From positions 124,001-188,000 of the forward strand of contig CANNFA010000006.1 in assembly GCA_947503765.1 (NCBI GenBank): a stretch of DNA of 64,000 bases, read 5' to 3'. The DNA comes from an uncultured Paracoccaceae bacterium (GTDB lineage: Bacteria; Pseudomonadota; Alphaproteobacteria; Rhodobacterales; Rhodobacteraceae). The notes beneath the pieces were generated by a model. That model was not told where the DNA came from. It made no database searches and saw only the letters and a program-made list of their open reading frames with translations. This document shows, piece after piece, positions 59,389-64,000 of this stretch (the first letter of the stretch is position 1; each line of letters starts with the position of its first letter). The translations under genes and the position numbers were made by a program.

Positions 59389-59946
59389 TCAGGGGATGAT
59401 CCGGGTGTATTTCGTGCCTTTCAGCGTGGCGCCGGCGATCAGACCGGCCTGCCCGAAGATCACCGCGATCACCGGCGAGGTGGTGGTCGTGGTGTCGGCG
59501 GACAGGTTCTCTCCGGTCTGGTTCAGCGCGTATTCCACATCCGCCCCGGCGGCCCAGCCGGGCGAGCGGCGGAACCGCTCCAGCGCGTCGGAGGTCATGA
59601 AGAACAGGACGTGCGAATATTGCTGCGCGCCGATCTGCAACCCGAACGAGCCGGACGCGGCGGAGTAGTAATCCACCGTCGCGCCCTGCACCCTGAGCGC
59701 GCCGCGCCCATAGGCCGCGCCGACGCCGAAGCCGGCCTTGGTCACCAGCGGCATGACCAGCATGCCGGCCGACTTGTCGCGCAGATCGCCGGTCGCGGGA
59801 TAGGTGCTGAACAGGTAGTTCAGCGTGCGGTCGACACGCGCGTCGATGGTGCGCGCGCCGCTCGATCCGATGCCGTTGCCGCAGGCGGCCAGCAGCGACG
59901 CGCCGGCGGCGCCCGCAAGAAAGGTGCGGCGGGGGAGGAATGTCAT
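59389..59946 (-). CDS. SYLF-domain (YSC84-type) lipoprotein
   Basis: A 185-aa envelope protein. The N-terminus MTFLPRRTFLAGAAGASLLA leads to the lipobox cysteine Cys22 (LLAAC), with a twin-arginine pair before the hydrophobic segment. The rest is a lipid-binding SYLF/Ysc84 domain: KSAGMLVMPLVTKAGFGVGA, YYSAASGSFGLQIGAQQYSH and FFMTSDALERFRRSPGW. Bacterial members bind lipids or act in envelope homeostasis; exact role unknown. Monocistronic, tail-to-tail with usg. Confidence 0.87.
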   Translation of the reverse strand: MTFLPRRTFLAGAAGASLLAACGNGIGSSGARTIDARVDRTLNYLFSTYPATGDLRDKSAGMLVMPLVTKAGFGVGAAYGRGALRVQGATVDYYSAASGSFGLQIGAQQYSHVLFFMTSDALERFRRSPGWAAGADVEYALNQTGENLSADTTTTTSPVIAVIFGQAGLIAGATLKGTKYTRIIP

Positions 59947-60088
59947 GGAAACTGCCCTTGTTCTACCGTTCTGCCTCTGGCGCCGTTATGTTCCGGCGCT
60001 CTGGCGGGCAGAATAGCGCAAAGCCGCCCGCCTGTCACGGGCCTCGGAAGGGCGCGCGGCGGCAAGGCGGCATCGCGCCGAGAACCGC

Positions 60089-61189
<1,101 letters not shown>

Positions 61190-61239
61190 TTAGGGTTCCG
61201 GCAAAACGAAAACGGGCGTGCAAAGGGCGGACAGGCGGC

Positions 61240-61779
61240 GTGGACTGGTACAGCACGGTTTTCGAACTGATCGACATGCGATCCTTTTCCAACCTCTGGT
61301 ACTGGATCGCGCTGGCCGTCGTGTGGTCCTCGGCCAGCCACTGGGTGCTGGGCGTACCCTACGACCTGGTGCTGAGCGCCGCGCGCCACGAGGGCCAGCG
61401 GCAGGCCGATCTCGAGGCGCTGGTGCGGATCAACTGCAACCGGATCGTGCATATCGGCGAGGTGTCGGGGCTGTGGATCGTCGGCTTTGCCTCTGCGGTG
61501 CTGTCGGGGCTGGCGGTGCTGGGCTTCGGCTACTGGATCGAATTCGCGCAGGCGGTGTTCCTGATCGCCTTTCCGCTGGGCATCGTCGGTGCGCTGAGCA
61601 TGCTGGCGGCGCGCGGCATCATGCGGCGCGAGCTGGCCGGAGAGGCGCTGCGCCGGCGGATCCGGATCCAGCGGCTCTACATCCAGATGATCGGGCTGGT
61701 GGCGATCTTCGTCACCGCGATGTGGGGGATGTGGCAGAACATGGCGACCGGGCCGCTGGGCGGATTGTTCATTCACTGA
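61240..61779 (+). CDS. Rhodobacteraceae membrane protein, often labelled component of SufBCD complex
   Basis: A 179-aa inner-membrane protein with a recognisable N-terminus DWYSTVFELIDMRSFSNLWY and about four membrane segments (near 19-38, 80-105, 108-130, 150-168). Homologues in Roseobacter-group genomes carry the label component of SufBCD complex, for which I know no experimental basis. The GTG at 61240 gives the conserved start; no other start nearby does. It is divergent from hemB and followed by the 3' hairpin/TATTT element and mfd. Confidence 0.75.
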   Translation: MDWYSTVFELIDMRSFSNLWYWIALAVVWSSASHWVLGVPYDLVLSAARHEGQRQADLEALVRINCNRIVHIGEVSGLWIVGFASAVLSGLAVLGFGYWIEFAQAVFLIAFPLGIVGALSMLAARGIMRRELAGEALRRRIRIQRLYIQMIGLVAIFVTAMWGMWQNMATGPLGGLFIH

Positions 61780-61795
61780 GCTTGCACGGGATGAA

Positions 61796-61844
61796 CGCGC
61801 CTGCGGCGCGTGCCTTCGGCGAGCGTATTTGGCCGAGAAGAAGG
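61796..61844 (+). repeat. 3'-end hairpin/TATTT element, copy D
   Basis: CGCGCC-TGC-GGCGCG (61796-61810) is followed by CTTCGGCGAGCGTATTTGGC and CGAGAAGAAGG. It starts 17 bases after the preceding stop in the same orientation, and shares the stem with three-base loop, TATTT and GAAGAAGG features of copy A but is the most divergent of the four. Confidence 0.55.
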
Positions 61845-61867
61845 CGGGGTGGAATTCATTTGGGCGG

Positions 61868-61895
61868 TTGACACCGGGGCCGCGCTCTTTACCTG
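61868..61895 (+). promoter_or_regulatory. Candidate mfd promoter
   Basis: A perfect TTGACA (61868-61873) is followed after 16 bases by TACCTG (61890-61895), a weak -10. The mfd start is at 61905, so a transcript from here would have almost no leader. Confidence 0.4.
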
Positions 61896-61904
61896 AATGC
61901 GGCC

Positions 61905-64000
<2,096 letters not shown>

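Overview
The window reads as a high-GC alphaproteobacterial chromosome, most likely from the Rhodobacteraceae (Roseobacter/Paracoccus/Rhodobacter relatives). This rests on gene content and order: sciP next to ctrA, usg, the small membrane protein often annotated as a component of the SufBCD complex, a DUF1127 mini-protein, TRAP and ABC importers in quantity, and an alphaproteobacterial LexA box (GTTC-N7-GTTC). I found no rRNA, tRNA, CRISPR array, prophage or insertion sequence.

Region 1 (1-17.7 kb) is an uptake-rich accessory block, all on the plus strand. It holds an SDR dehydrogenase with a five-gene Dpp/Opp-type peptide importer, an M29 aminopeptidase, a four-gene polar amino-acid/ectoine-type (Ehu-like) importer, a FadR-type GntR regulator with a Cys/Met-type PLP enzyme, and a four-gene CUT1 (sugar-type) importer. 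Region 2 (17.7-30.3 kb) is mostly housekeeping: two cyclophilins, pgk, class I fructose-bisphosphate aldolase, a SulP transporter, enolase, a DMT exporter, a Fur-family regulator and a YbdK-type ligase, plus several uncharacterised proteins. Region 3 (30.3-39.4 kb) is catabolic: mmsA with a divergent LysR regulator, a CBS protein, coaD, and a DapA-like aldolase/GntR/TRAP cluster, ending with a DUF1127 mini-gene.

Region 4 (39.5-64 kb) is core: gap, a 47-aa membrane protein and tkt; zapA with its coiled-coil partner; mnmA; sciP-ctrA; ligA-recG; an SOS-box-controlled 40-aa membrane peptide; an IscU-type scaffold; hisI; gluQRS; a methyltransferase; trmFO; gyrA; usg; a SYLF lipoprotein; hemB; and the first ~700 codons of mfd, which runs off the right edge. 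Carbon-metabolism enzymes (pgk, fba, eno, gap, tkt) are spread over 24 kb in several transcription units.

The most interesting signals are small. A perfect LexA box lies directly after recG and precedes a 40-codon single-membrane-segment ORF and a strong terminator, a layout resembling SOS-induced division inhibitors. A four-copy, same-orientation 3'-end element (GC hairpin plus TATTT plus purine-rich tail) follows four unrelated genes. A 143-bp inverted-repeat element splits the permease and ATPase genes of the peptide importer. Paired TGTCnGACA palindromes sit at a possibly leaderless GntR gene. Three small proteins (32, 47 and 52 aa) are added here that a 60-codon length cutoff would miss.
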